64,000 bases of DNA from GCA-2697345 sp002697345 (GTDB lineage: Bacteria; Pseudomonadota; Alphaproteobacteria; Rhodobacterales; Rhodobacteraceae), in contig CALSNB010000001.1 of the NCBI GenBank assembly GCA_943787605.1, positions 806,001-870,000 of the forward strand, given 5' to 3'. The notes beneath the pieces were generated by a model. It was not told where the DNA came from and did no database searches. It worked only from the letters and a program-made list of their open reading frames with translations. The translations under genes were made by a program, and so were the position numbers. Within the stretch, counting starts at the first letter, position 1. Each line of letters begins with the position of its first letter. Shown here piece by piece: positions 1 through 8,882 of the stretch.

Positions 1-447
1 AGAGATAATGCCGAAGCAGCTTGGAGAGACTTTGGTGAAGTTATTCTCTGTGCAGACAGAGAAACTATGGCCGCGACATCTGACGAATATGCTCCTGAGC
101 ACCTAACTGTCCAAGCAGAGGACTTAACTTGGTGGCTAGAAAGGTTGTCTTGCTATGGCTCATTATTTCTAGGAGAAGAAACCACAGTTGCTTATGGAGA
201 TAAAGCTTCTGGTACAAACCATGTGCTACCAACTGCACAGTCTTCAAGATATACAGGTGGGCTTTCAGTTCACAAATATATGAAAGCAGTAACCTGGCAA
301 AAATCTACAAAAGAGGGTTCCAAAAAAATTGCTGAAGCTACGGCTAGAATAAGCCGTTCTGAGGGGATGGAAGGGCATGCAAGAACAGCAGATATTAGAT
401 TAAAAAAATACTTCCCCCATGAACACTTTGACTTAACTGGAGAGTGA
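1..447 (+). CDS. histidinol dehydrogenase family protein, C-terminal part (HpsN-like), cut by window edge
   Basis: The frame is open from base 1 and ends in TGA, giving the last 148 residues of a HisD-family NAD-dependent dehydrogenase. Family motifs are visible: YAPEHLTVQ, SGTNHVLPT and GGLSVHKYMK match the conserved EHL, GPNHVLPT and LSVxxFxK blocks that form the zinc and substrate site. The tail, with HARTADIRLKKYFP, resembles sulfopropanediol 3-dehydrogenase (HpsN) and other catabolic HisD homologues more than the biosynthetic enzyme, and no other his gene is nearby. HpsN oxidises 2,3-dihydroxypropane-1-sulfonate to sulfolactate. An SDR remnant follows after 7 bp, which fits an hps-type operon, but the substrate is inferred. 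Family assignment is firm; the HpsN label is moderate. Confidence 0.8.
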   Translation, partial: RDNAEAAWRDFGEVILCADRETMAATSDEYAPEHLTVQAEDLTWWLERLSCYGSLFLGEETTVAYGDKASGTNHVLPTAQSSRYTGGLSVHKYMKAVTWQKSTKEGSKKIAEATARISRSEGMEGHARTADIRLKKYFPHEHFDLTGE

Positions 448-454
448 GTAACTT

Positions 455-649
455 TTGAACACTGAAGAGTTATTTAATCTTAGAGGTAAGGTTGCTTGTG
501 TTACTGGAGCAAGTAGCAGCATTGGAAAGCATACTGCAAAGCTACTAGTCAATTATGGAAGAAAGTTTAAAAAACTAGAGAAATGTAGAAAAATTTTATT
601 TTTACAGATTATTATTCTAAACAAAAGCACTGTAGCATCACTTAAATAA
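455..649 (+). pseudogene. short-chain dehydrogenase (SDR) N-terminal remnant
   Basis: Starting 7 bp after the upstream stop, the first 33 or so residues read as the first beta-alpha unit of an SDR Rossmann fold: LRGKVACVTGASSSIGKHT contains the TGxxxxIG nucleotide-binding motif. After LLVNYG the sequence turns into low-complexity, lysine- and isoleucine-rich residues and stops at 64 residues, whereas a functional SDR is about 250. The catalytic Ser-Tyr-Lys part is absent. The first codon read here is TTG. The piece looks like the start of a deleted SDR gene once co-transcribed with the HisD-family gene. Confidence 0.7.
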
Positions 650-676
650 TAAAGTAACTCATGCAAGAATACTAGG

Positions 677-3004
677 ATGGAAAATTTTATGAAAAACCAT
701 GGTAATAAAGTTGGTAACTTAGGCGGAACGGCTAGCTTTCCAAACTTATTTCCTATTAACCCAAAAGATCTTGGAAATATGACAATCTCTCCGAAGGGTT
801 CTTTCGAGGCAGGCAGTTTCCAGACCTTTACTTTAGTATATACTGCTGGGAAGTTTGGAATTGACGACTCTGGTTCATTAAGAGTGTGTTTCAGGTTCGC
901 TAGTGATCAGAGTAAGCCTCAGTTTAGTAATCCAAAGGGAGTCAATTATACAAAAATAACTGCGTCCAATGGAGCTGTATTAAATTATCGCTACGATCCC
1001 AAAGGAAATGTTCGACCGTGGGACAAGACTTTATATATAAAAGTGGTTGAAGGGTTCTTGAGAGAAGGAGATACAATAACAATAATTTTTGGGGACACCT
1101 CAGGAGGATCCCTGGGTATGCGGTTACAAACGTTCTGCGAAGAGACTTATGAGTTTCATACTTTGGTAGATCCGATTGCTACATTCTGTTATCAACCACT
1201 ACCAGATCAACCAATAGTTAAAGTAGTTTCAGGAACACCAGTTAGGTATGTTGCAGTAGTGCAATCTACTTGCGAAGTGGGAGAAGGTTTCAATATAAAG
1301 TTAAAGGGTGAAGATGTTTGGGGGAACCCTTCCAATCAATGCATGAATAAATTTTATCTAAAGGCAAGTGTAAATATAAAAGGTTTGCCGGAGAGTATTA
1401 CATTAAAACCTGGAAATTTTTATGAGTTAATCGAAAACCTCTCTGTAGAGGAAGAGGCTGAATTTACCATTGATTTTTGTGATAATTTGGGAGAAATTCT
1501 TTTTTCATCTAATCCAATAAGTGTACAAACAAATTTAAAATTTCGTTACTTTTGGGGTGATGTCCACGGTCAATCAGAAGAAACGATTGGTACAGGAACA
1601 GCTGAACAATATTTTTCTTTTGCTCGGGACTACGCCTTCGTAGATGTCACTGGACATCAGGGAAATGACTTTCAGATAACTGAGTCTTTTTGGAATAAAC
1701 TAGATAAACTCTGTGAGGAATTCAATGAAGATGGGGTGTTCATTGTACTTCCAGGGTATGAATGGTCTGGAAATACCAGCTTGGGTGGAGATAGAAATGT
1801 TTTCTTTCCTCATGCTGGCAGAAAAATCAGAAGATCTTCTCATGCAATGGTTGCAGATCATACAGATATAGGGTCAGACTGTAATACAGCTATTGATTTA
1901 TTTAAGGCATTTGAGGATGATAATGAATTTGATGTTGTGTGTTACGCACATTGCGGAGGCCGTTATGCAGATATAGCATTTGCGCATGATGGAAGATTTG
2001 AAAAGTCTGTAGAAGTGCATTCTAGTTGGGGTACTTTTGAGTGGTTATTAGAAGACGCATTTGAATTGGGATATCGAGTTGGGATAGTAGGGAACTCTGA
2101 TGGTCACAAGGGTCGTCCAGGCGCAAGTTATCCCGGCGCAGGTCTTTTTGGGGCAATAGGAGGGCTAACTTGTTTTCTCACGGATAAATTGACCAGAGAA
2201 AATATTTTGGATTGTATGCGAAAACGGAGACACTACGCTACAACAGGTGGTCCTAATGGGCGTCCTTTGGTTTCTGTTAAATTTGATCTTCCCAAGGGGT
2301 CGAGATTGTTTCATAATGATCCGCGGATATCTGATGACAAAGGGTATCACACTAACGAGGCTTTTATGGGTGATATTGTTCATTCCCCCAGTGGTGTGCC
2401 GACGTTAGAAGTGTCCATCAAAGCCAGTGAGAGTATTGAAAGAGTTGATATTTTTAATGGAAATGCTCTCATGGAGACAATTAGACCCTATACAGATAGT
2501 GAATTGGGAGATCGTATCCGAGTAGTTTGGTCAGGGGCAGAGTATAGGGGGCGTTTTCGTCAGGTGGTTTGGGATGGCAACGCTTTAGTTTCAGGTAACA
2601 AAATTAAAATGTTAACGCCTATTAATTTTCTTAATAATGACAAGAAATTAAATCTCTGTTCGAATACTGAAATTGAGTGGAACTCTTTGACGACTGGAAA
2701 TATTGGAGGCTTTGATATCCAGCTGGAGGAGCCTTTAACTGGAAAATTAAAAATTGAAACACCCGTAATCAACGCTGAAGTTTCTTTAAAAGATGTTGGA
2801 ATTGAGGATACAATTTTTAAAAATAATGGAGTTTTACCAAAGTTTATTAAGATATTTAGATTACCAAACAAGGGTGTTTATAATGAAATAAAATTTCGAA
2901 CGGACATTAGTATAAAAGAGGGCGTAGATAACCCAATTTTTATAAGATTCGTTCAAGATGATGGAACAACCTGCTGGACAAGTCCGGCTTATTTTTACCG
3001 GTAA
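677..3004 (+). CDS. DUF3604 family protein (775 aa)
   Basis: This is a large protein with the DUF3604 signature in its second half. The blocks are WGDVHGQS near residue 293, TGHQGNDFQIT near 327, LPGYEWSG near 355, YAHCGGRYADIAF near 422, VEVHSSWG near 445 and GNSDGHKGRPG near 471. These His, Asp and Glu residues recall a PHP-like metallo-hydrolase centre. The N-terminal 290 residues look like beta-sandwich modules. No signal peptide is evident, so it is probably cytoplasmic. Substrate and reaction are unknown. It sits between two SDR fragments, downstream of the HisD-family gene, in what looks like a catabolic locus. ATG at 677 has AGG almost touching it; ATG at 692 is an alternative with AGGA about 10 bases upstream. 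Confidence 0.85.
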   Translation: MENFMKNHGNKVGNLGGTASFPNLFPINPKDLGNMTISPKGSFEAGSFQTFTLVYTAGKFGIDDSGSLRVCFRFASDQSKPQFSNPKGVNYTKITASNGAVLNYRYDPKGNVRPWDKTLYIKVVEGFLREGDTITIIFGDTSGGSLGMRLQTFCEETYEFHTLVDPIATFCYQPLPDQPIVKVVSGTPVRYVAVVQSTCEVGEGFNIKLKGEDVWGNPSNQCMNKFYLKASVNIKGLPESITLKPGNFYELIENLSVEEEAEFTIDFCDNLGEILFSSNPISVQTNLKFRYFWGDVHGQSEETIGTGTAEQYFSFARDYAFVDVTGHQGNDFQITESFWNKLDKLCEEFNEDGVFIVLPGYEWSGNTSLGGDRNVFFPHAGRKIRRSSHAMVADHTDIGSDCNTAIDLFKAFEDDNEFDVVCYAHCGGRYADIAFAHDGRFEKSVEVHSSWGTFEWLLEDAFELGYRVGIVGNSDGHKGRPGASYPGAGLFGAIGGLTCFLTDKLTRENILDCMRKRRHYATTGGPNGRPLVSVKFDLPKGSRLFHNDPRISDDKGYHTNEAFMGDIVHSPSGVPTLEVSIKASESIERVDIFNGNALMETIRPYTDSELGDRIRVVWSGAEYRGRFRQVVWDGNALVSGNKIKMLTPINFLNNDKKLNLCSNTEIEWNSLTTGNIGGFDIQLEEPLTGKLKIETPVINAEVSLKDVGIEDTIFKNNGVLPKFIKIFRLPNKGVYNEIKFRTDISIKEGVDNPIFIRFVQDDGTTCWTSPAYFYR

Positions 3005-3021
3005 AACTAGGGGCTCTAAAA

Positions 3022-3129
3022 TTGGGAAATGAAAAACTTTCAGTTATTATAACAAGTGGCGCTAGTGGAATTGGGGAAGCGATCACTAGAATTGTCATTA
3101 ATAATGGTAATATTGTCAAGGTTAACTAA
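3022..3129 (+). pseudogene. second SDR N-terminal remnant
   Basis: A 35-codon frame beginning at TTG 3022 and ending in TAA at 3127 contains ITSGASGIGEAITRIV, a clear SDR first beta strand and glycine-rich loop (TGxxxGIG with T replaced by S). It then ends one residue after the second strand (NIVKVN). No catalytic region follows; the next gene is on the other strand and begins immediately. It is a fragment of the same superfamily as the remnant at 455-649, so the DUF3604 gene lies between two broken SDR starts. The similarity is short but the motif is specific. Confidence 0.6.
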
Positions 3130-3918
3130 CTATGGCTCCCAGATCTGATCTTCATAGTGGTTACCTCCCAATTTTGCATTTTCATTATACCATGTAACAG
3201 GATCAGCTATTGTATTATCACCAGCCAGATACGATTTAATAATACTCCTTAGTTGGAGAATCCCAAAAGAAGGCTCATGGCCTGCATGAATTTCTTCAAC
3301 TTCCAAATTATGCAATCGTTTGAGTGTAGCCTGATATAGTATCTTATCGGAATGAGGGTGGTTATCTAATAATTGTCCGTTGTAGATAGCGTCGCCTGAA
3401 AACAAAACTTTAGACCGAGCATCGTAAAGGCCGATAGATCCTGGGGAATGCCCCGGTAAGTGCAAGATTTGAAATGTTCGATTTCCTAAGTCAAGGACGT
3501 CTCCTTCATCCAAATACCCAGTCAAAGGTGCCGGTGTGATAGAGAATGTTTTAATAGAAAAATCTGGATGCTCCTTAGGATTAACTATCTCAATTTTACT
3601 CCAACCGCCCCGATACATTACTTTTGCACGTCCTCCCGATGCAAATGCATCAGCTTCTGCCTTATGCCCAAGTCTGCAATCAAATTCGTGTAGACTACCA
3701 CTGTGATCAAAGTGAGAGTGTGTTCCAATAGCTTTAATTGGTTTTTGTGTTTGAGTTAAAATCCATTTTTTTAAAGAGTTTAAACCCATACCAGTATCAA
3801 TTACTAAATCATAGTCACGCCCCTTTACGTGCCAGATGTTGCATCGCATAAAATTTGCAACTCCAGTTTCCTGAACACAACTGATTTCATTATCTATCCT
3901 AATCACTTTGAAACCCAT
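3130..3918 (-). CDS. MBL-fold metallo-hydrolase
   Basis: This is a 262-residue metallo-beta-lactamase-fold protein. The metal-binding THSHFDHSG motif (HxHxDH) is at residues 66-74, followed by LPGHSPGSIGLYD (third histidine), LFSGDAIYNG (bridging aspartate) and HAGHEPSFG near the C-terminus. This is the glyoxalase II/lactonase-like layout of a dinuclear zinc hydrolase. There is no signal peptide, so a cytoplasmic location is likely. It converges with the DUF3604 locus and its stop codon touches the SDR remnant. A substrate such as a thioester, lactone or phosphoester cannot be read from the sequence. Confidence 0.85.
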   Translation of the reverse strand: MGFKVIRIDNEISCVQETGVANFMRCNIWHVKGRDYDLVIDTGMGLNSLKKWILTQTQKPIKAIGTHSHFDHSGSLHEFDCRLGHKAEADAFASGGRAKVMYRGGWSKIEIVNPKEHPDFSIKTFSITPAPLTGYLDEGDVLDLGNRTFQILHLPGHSPGSIGLYDARSKVLFSGDAIYNGQLLDNHPHSDKILYQATLKRLHNLEVEEIHAGHEPSFGILQLRSIIKSYLAGDNTIADPVTWYNENAKLGGNHYEDQIWEP

Positions 3919-3986
3919 AGTAACTCACCCTAAGTTTAGATTTAGTTTTTAGACAAAAAAGTCTAACTACCAATATAAAAAAATTT

Positions 3987-4050
3987 AATGTTTATAGTAA
4001 TTTAAAAAAATTAACATTACTAACATTCACACTTCTTCGCTATAAACATT
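3987..4050. repeat. 11-bp inverted repeat between divergent genes
   Basis: AATGTTTATAG (3987-3997) and its exact reverse complement CTATAAACATT (4040-4050) are separated by 42 bases in the 230-bp region between the divergent MBL-fold and MFS genes. A second nested pair, TAGTAAT and ATTACTA, lies inside. The region is very AT-rich, so chance repeats are more likely than usual, but 11 exact bases in a divergent promoter region suggest paired operator sites. Confidence 0.4.
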
Positions 4051-4148
4051 TACAAAAAATACTAATACCGATAGATTAGCAAGAAGCTAAACTCATTAAA
4101 ATTCCGTAAAAAACTAAAGACAATAGAAATGCAGTTAGAGGCAATAAA

Positions 4149-5333
4149 GTGAACGCATTTTCTCATCGAGCCTTTAACATATACTTTTTTACTAATACCT
4201 TTTCACTTCTTGGCACCTGGGTTCAAAAAGTAGGTCTAGGTTGGTTAGCTTGGCAAATAACTGAATCGACTTTTTGGACTAGTTTAGTTGCCCTTTCTAT
4301 AATGGCCCCAGCAGGAATTCTAGGACCAGTTTTTGCAGTTTATGCTGAACGATGGGACATGCGAAGAGCGATGCTCCTTGCAAAATCTATTATTACACTC
4401 ATCAGTATTTTAATATTTTTATTTCAGATTTTTGAAATGCATTCTCTACAAAGCCTTTTACTACTATCTTTTGCTTTGGGAGTTCTAAATGCAGTTCATC
4501 ACCCAATCAGACTAGTATTTATTTCACTTATTGTTCCAAAATCTTATCTGGCTAGCGCAATTGGTTTAAATTCAGTTTCTTGGAGTATGTCTCGTATCGT
4601 TGGTCCTGGTATTGCGGGAGTAACCATAGCAACTTTTGGCTTAGATCTGACCTTTGGATTAGCCGCACTATTATTCTTACCATTTATTATAGTATTAATA
4701 TGGCTACCTCTTAAAAACCGCGAACTTGAGAATGAAAATACCGAGAAATTTTTTACTAGATTAAGAAATGGGTGGATGACCGCTTTAAATACGCCAATCA
4801 TTTTTATGTGTTTATCAATTGTTGCTCTAAACAGCTTTTTTGTTCGTGGGGTTTTGGAAATACAACCAGCTATTATTGGACAAGTGCTTGATGGAGACAG
4901 TAAAAGCTTAGCGATTGCCACTGCTGCTACCGGAATCGGTTCAATTATAGCTTCCGGATGGATTGGCGTAGGTAAGATTAGTCAGGAATTCGTTCGAATT
5001 ATCCTGTGGCCAGGACTTATTTTCGGTTTAATAGCTATATTAACACTCCTTCAAGTTACCGAGATTGTAGTAATGAGTATAGTGTTCATAATTTGTGGTT
5101 TCACCACGACGTTAGTTGGAATTGGATCTCAAACGATTATTCAATTAAAAGTTGAGGATCATTATCGTGCTAGAGTTATGGCCTGGTGGTCAAGTGTGTC
5201 ATTTGGTGGCCTAACCATGGGTGGATTATTAATTGGTCTAATTGGTGACTTCACAACAATAAATATGGCTATATTTATTGTTGGGATACCAGGACTGATA
5301 CTTACTTTAGTTTGTATCAGTCGGCTAAAGTAA
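4149..5333 (+). CDS. MFS transporter (EntS/MFS_3-like)
   Basis: This 394-residue integral membrane protein has about 12 hydrophobic segments and no signal peptide. The N-terminus (NIYFFTNTFSLLGTWVQKVG) matches the MFS_3 / enterobactin-exporter type, where TM1 carries the GTWVQ-like motif. MFS motif A appears in altered form between TM2 and TM3 as VYAERWDMRRAM. The most likely role is proton-driven efflux of a small molecule. The start is GTG at 4149. It stands alone: the MBL gene upstream is divergent and the amidase downstream is convergent. The substrate is unknown. Confidence 0.85.
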   Translation: MNAFSHRAFNIYFFTNTFSLLGTWVQKVGLGWLAWQITESTFWTSLVALSIMAPAGILGPVFAVYAERWDMRRAMLLAKSIITLISILIFLFQIFEMHSLQSLLLLSFALGVLNAVHHPIRLVFISLIVPKSYLASAIGLNSVSWSMSRIVGPGIAGVTIATFGLDLTFGLAALLFLPFIIVLIWLPLKNRELENENTEKFFTRLRNGWMTALNTPIIFMCLSIVALNSFFVRGVLEIQPAIIGQVLDGDSKSLAIATAATGIGSIIASGWIGVGKISQEFVRIILWPGLIFGLIAILTLLQVTEIVVMSIVFIICGFTTTLVGIGSQTIIQLKVEDHYRARVMAWWSSVSFGGLTMGGLLIGLIGDFTTINMAIFIVGIPGLILTLVCISRLK

Positions 5334-5496
5334 ATACCGCCTTTTTAAAATCTTTAGTCAAAATAAGATATCGATATTTTACAAACTACTTTCCTGCACT
5401 AATTGAACCCTTACATTAATCTTAGCAAGAGCTGCAAAAGCATTAAGAGCACATATAAAATAGGCAAAATGCTTTAGTAGTTTAACCAGGATGTTA

Positions 5497-6930
5497 TTAT
5501 TTATCCATCTGTGCCCAAAGTTGATTCTGAAATGTACCTACACGTGATTCTATTGCGCTCATAGCATCTACAATTAAATCCTCTCTCCACCTTTGCCCAA
5601 TAATCTGAATATTAACTGGCTGTATATTAGACTCTAATTTAGCAATATGGGTAGGCATGCAACCAGCAGGCTGACCTATAAAATTCATCGAGTAAGACCA
5701 TAATGCCGAGCCAAGAACGTCCTTTACTCCAGCAGCACCTTCACTATCCCGACCAGGAGCAAAAAATGGTTGTGGCAGGAACGGTGATAAAATTAATGGA
5801 TAATCCTTTAAAAATAATGACCATTTTCTGGCGTAATGTGTTCGTTTAGCCATTATCTTTATTAATTCATCACCTTCAAAGGGTGGAAAGTACTTAAAAT
5901 ATTCTGTAAATATATTTTGTATAGTTTCAGATCCATATTCTCGTATATCTTTACCCATCATAACACTGACTTCACCCATCAATGCACGAAAACCACAGTT
6001 GCCTGTTTCTTCTAGAAAAGGAATATTTTTTTCTTCCACTTGGTAACCAGCATCTTTTAGCGCATCAGCCGCATTTTGAAGTGCTTTTGCTACATCTGGA
6101 TGTGTATCAAATCCTGGGGTTTCCGTACAGAATGCCACTCGCAATGGTGCGTCAACCGATGCAAGCCGGTATTCAAGTGGAACATGAAACGGATCGTGAG
6201 CATCAGATACAACCATTGCTGGCATCGCTAAGTCTAAATCTCCAACAGATCGAGTTAACAGACCCTGAACTGACATCGACTGGGCTAACATCCCTCGTTC
6301 ATTTTTTTGAGTTGAATTCCAAGCAGGAATACGGCCTAAGCCTGGTTTCACCGTTACAGCGCCGTTCGCTGCCGCAGGGAAACGCAGAGATCCTCCGATA
6401 TCGTTCCCGTGAGCCAACGCACCTATTCCAGCCATTACCGCTGACCCGGCACCCCCAGACGATCCGCCTGAAGAAACGTGAGATCCCCAGGGATTGTGAG
6501 TACGCCCGTGCAATACATTGTCGGTATCTCCCCGAAATGAGAATTCTGGTGTATTGGTTCTTCCTATAATTACAGCACCCGCTTTTTGTAAGTTTGTAAC
6601 TACAGGTGAGTCAGATTTTGCAATTACGTCACGCAGGGCGGATACTCCATTCGAAGTTGGACACCCAACTTGGTCAACATTAATTTTAACTGTCACGGGA
6701 ACACCATGCAAAATACCTGTTTCTTTTCCTGAATTTCGAGCTTTATCTAACTCCTCAGCTCTAACTAAAGCTTGCTCAGAAAGGTCCATTACTACTGCGT
6801 TTAAGTGCGGGTTAACTTCTTGCATACGATTGATATTCGATTGAACAATAGAAACCACTGAGAGCTCTCCCGCTTTTGTGGATTTTACAATTTGATTAGC
6901 GCTCAATTTCCATAAATCTTTTTTTAACAT
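5497..6930 (-). CDS. amidase (amidase signature family)
   Basis: This 477-residue enzyme of the amidase signature family hydrolyses C-N amide bonds. The Ser-cisSer-Lys triad can be read: Lys82 in VTVKIN, the glycine/serine-rich stretch GGSSGGAGSAV around residues 155-165, and the nucleophile Ser181 in GNDIGGS. Length is normal for the family. There is no GatB or GatC beside it, and the C-terminus differs from GatA, so it is a free-standing catabolic amidase rather than the tRNA amidotransferase subunit. Start is ATG at 6930. It is monocistronic and convergent with the MFS gene. Confidence 0.88.
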   Translation of the reverse strand: MLKKDLWKLSANQIVKSTKAGELSVVSIVQSNINRMQEVNPHLNAVVMDLSEQALVRAEELDKARNSGKETGILHGVPVTVKINVDQVGCPTSNGVSALRDVIAKSDSPVVTNLQKAGAVIIGRTNTPEFSFRGDTDNVLHGRTHNPWGSHVSSGGSSGGAGSAVMAGIGALAHGNDIGGSLRFPAAANGAVTVKPGLGRIPAWNSTQKNERGMLAQSMSVQGLLTRSVGDLDLAMPAMVVSDAHDPFHVPLEYRLASVDAPLRVAFCTETPGFDTHPDVAKALQNAADALKDAGYQVEEKNIPFLEETGNCGFRALMGEVSVMMGKDIREYGSETIQNIFTEYFKYFPPFEGDELIKIMAKRTHYARKWSLFLKDYPLILSPFLPQPFFAPGRDSEGAAGVKDVLGSALWSYSMNFIGQPAGCMPTHIAKLESNIQPVNIQIIGQRWREDLIVDAMSAIESRVGTFQNQLWAQMDK

Positions 6931-7111
6931 TAAAAATCTTTCCTATTAATAACTTACAACAATAAATTTTATTAAGTATTAAAAGTCCGTAAATAATTAG
7001 TATTTAACAACATTTGTAGTGACGATGTTAATACGTTTTCGACATAAAAGAGTGCGTGCTTTTGTGGCGAACACAAAGATACTTATAAGTACAAATAAAT
7101 CATATCACTCT

Positions 7112-7399
7112 TTAAATCCCCTCAACTAAAATCAAGTCTGTTTTTGCAGCACGCTCGCGCACGTCTCTTGCACTAGTATATTTTTCAGATTCGTAAAATT
7201 CCCGCGCATTATTCATGCTTTCAAATTCTATAACAATAGCGATCCCAGATTCTTTTCCTTCTCTTATTTCGGGATTCGGGTTTCTTACTAGAACTTTTCC
7301 ACCATATTCTGAAATAACTGGCCCCGACATTTCCTTAAATTTTTCGTAACCCGCTTTATCGTGAACTAATATATGTCCGACAAGATATCCTTTAGCCAT
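7112..7399 (-). CDS. DUF1330 family protein
   Basis: This 95-residue DUF1330 protein has a dimeric ferredoxin-like alpha/beta barrel fold. The family pattern is clear: GYLVGHI at the N-terminus, YGGKVLVRNP in the middle and the IVIEFES..A..FYES block before the C-terminal helix. The function of DUF1330 is not established. A paralogue of the same length lies at 57138-57425. It follows the DUF1737 small gene by 54 bp on the same strand and is probably co-transcribed with it. Confidence 0.85.
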   Translation of the reverse strand: MAKGYLVGHILVHDKAGYEKFKEMSGPVISEYGGKVLVRNPNPEIREGKESGIAIVIEFESMNNAREFYESEKYTSARDVRERAAKTDLILVEGI

Positions 7400-7453
7400 T
7401 TTAACTTTCCCCTCATAATTAATATTTTTTATTTGTTTATTTTTAAATTAACT

Positions 7454-7621
7454 CTAAACTTCTTTTATCATGGATTGCGTCCATGTTTCTATCCAGTTTT
7501 CAGCAGGTTTGTATCTTGTAAATCCAACAGCGCCCTGAGGTTTAAAACCTTTGGAGATATAGATATGAACTTTACTCTCTAACTCCCAAGAACTTTCTTC
7601 TGATAGTATTCTATATAACAT
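7454..7621 (-). CDS. DUF1737-like small protein (55 aa)
   Basis: This 55-codon gene runs on the minus strand from ATG at 7621 to TAG at 7454. The protein begins MLYRILSEESSWELESKV and continues ISKGFKPQGAVGF, the pattern of the DUF1737 domain (a short strand-helix-strand module with W/L-E-V and GWxPxGG-like blocks). An AAGGAGC ribosome-binding site lies 8 to 9 bases upstream of the ATG. It is small enough to be missed by a 60-residue ORF cutoff. It probably forms an operon with the DUF1330 gene 54 bp downstream. Function unknown. Confidence 0.75.
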   Translation of the reverse strand: MLYRILSEESSWELESKVHIYISKGFKPQGAVGFTRYKPAENWIETWTQSMIKEV

Positions 7622-7861
7622 TACTTAATGCTCCTTATTATGTTTAGTTAATATTAGGTTTCTCCTACGACAACATCAATAACCCTCTTGTTTATTGTAG
7701 TAGTAAGTAATTCGAGAGGCAGTAAATTTAATACGAAGAGTGTATTGATTTTCTAGGCGAGACTGAAGCTGCTGACTTTTGGTCAGTTCTATCAAAAATT
7801 TTATTCAAACAGTCACACTACTTTGGCAACAAAAGCAGTACGAGTGTGTTTCCACTAAAAG

Positions 7862-7948
7862 TGGTGCGGTCGGAGGGACTCGAACCCTCACCCTTTTTAC
7901 AGAACAGCGACCTCAACGCTGCGCGTCTACCAATTCCGCCACGACCGC
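7862..7948 (-). tRNA. tRNA-Leu (anticodon GAG)
   Basis: Read on the minus strand, the sequence folds as a class II tRNA. The acceptor stem is GCGGTCG/CGACCGC, the anticodon stem CAGCG/CGCTG, and the loop TTGAGGT places GAG at 34-36 (complement at 7912-7914). A long variable arm follows, then the T arm GAGGG-TTCGAGT-CCCTC. Discriminator A and the CCA end are encoded (7862-7865). It decodes CUC and CUU leucine codons. Confidence 0.95.
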
Positions 7949-8099
7949 AATGATTGTAGCAACTGAGTTTATCTATAATTAACTTGCATTGATGTGAAGG
8001 GTTATTTTAAAAATTGTGTTATATCCTAATTTTACAATGCTTTCATCTGGGAATTAACTTTTCGAGTGTGTATACTAACTTCATAAACAGGAGAACACA

Positions 8100-8744
8100 T
8101 TGGTCGAATGGATAAAATCTGAAGGTCTAGTAGAGTTTGATCACTCATTAAGCTGGATGGAAAAACGTGCTGCACAAATCTACGCCGGGGAAAAGCCAGA
8201 GTGCGTTTGGCTTTTAGAGCACCCTGAAATCTATACGGCTGGGACTTCTGCAAAAGACTCAGATTTAAGGGATCCAAACAGGTTTCCTGTTAAAAAAACT
8301 AATCGAGGCGGCCAATACACATATCATGGGCCAGGGCAAAGAGTTGCATACGTGCTACTAAACCTCAACATTCGTGGGAAAGATGTAAAAAAATATGTGC
8401 ATAACTTAGAGCTTTGGGCAATCAAGACGTTATCTAAGTATGATATCATTGGTGAAACACGAAATGGGCGCGTTGGAATTTGGGTGCAAAGATCAGACCA
8501 GCCATTACTAGCTAATGGAAATATCCCTGAGGATAAAATAGCTGCCATTGGCGTAAGATTGAGAAAATGGGTAAGCTTTCATGGTTTATCTATTAATTTT
8601 AATCCAGACTTAAGTCACTTTGATGGGATAGTACCTTGTGGGATTTCTGAGCATGGTGTGACCAGTCTTACTGATTTGGGTGTGAAAACAAAAATAGATG
8701 AACTCGATAAGAATTTAAAAGAAAGCTTTCAAGAAATATTTTAA
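8100..8744 (+). CDS. lipB: octanoyltransferase LipB
   Basis: LipB transfers octanoyl from acyl carrier protein to lipoyl domains, the first step of lipoate synthesis. This 214-residue protein has the RGGQYTYHGPGQ motif (residues 69-80), the conserved lysine Lys156 in AAIGVRLRKW, and the acyl-carrying Cys180 in GIVPCGISEHGVTSL. These match the Lys/Cys pair of characterised LipB. The start is TTG at 8100 with AGGAGA seven bases upstream; the N-terminus of this reading has the expected length. It stands alone downstream of tRNA-Leu, which is on the other strand. Confidence 0.95.
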   Translation: MVEWIKSEGLVEFDHSLSWMEKRAAQIYAGEKPECVWLLEHPEIYTAGTSAKDSDLRDPNRFPVKKTNRGGQYTYHGPGQRVAYVLLNLNIRGKDVKKYVHNLELWAIKTLSKYDIIGETRNGRVGIWVQRSDQPLLANGNIPEDKIAAIGVRLRKWVSFHGLSINFNPDLSHFDGIVPCGISEHGVTSLTDLGVKTKIDELDKNLKESFQEIF

Positions 8745-8882
8745 GATAGATAGGACAAAAAACTCTATAACTTAAGTAGCGCGACATTTTAGCCGAAGAT
8801 AAATGAGCTTAAATTATTGCTCCTACGGTATAAGAGCATATATACACGAGGTAAGTTATTAAAATATTAATCTTTTCTACTA

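Noticed and set aside
1..447. hisD of histidine biosynthesis
   Set aside because: No his genes are nearby, the C-terminal tail resembles HpsN-type catabolic homologues, and SDR/DUF3604 neighbours fit catabolism.
5982..6844. Two long plus-strand ORFs opposite the amidase
   Set aside because: They are antisense frames of a well-supported amidase gene and show no domain pattern.
7779..7982. 67-codon plus-strand ORF over the tRNA-Leu
   Set aside because: It is read through the complement of a perfect tRNA and has no family similarity.
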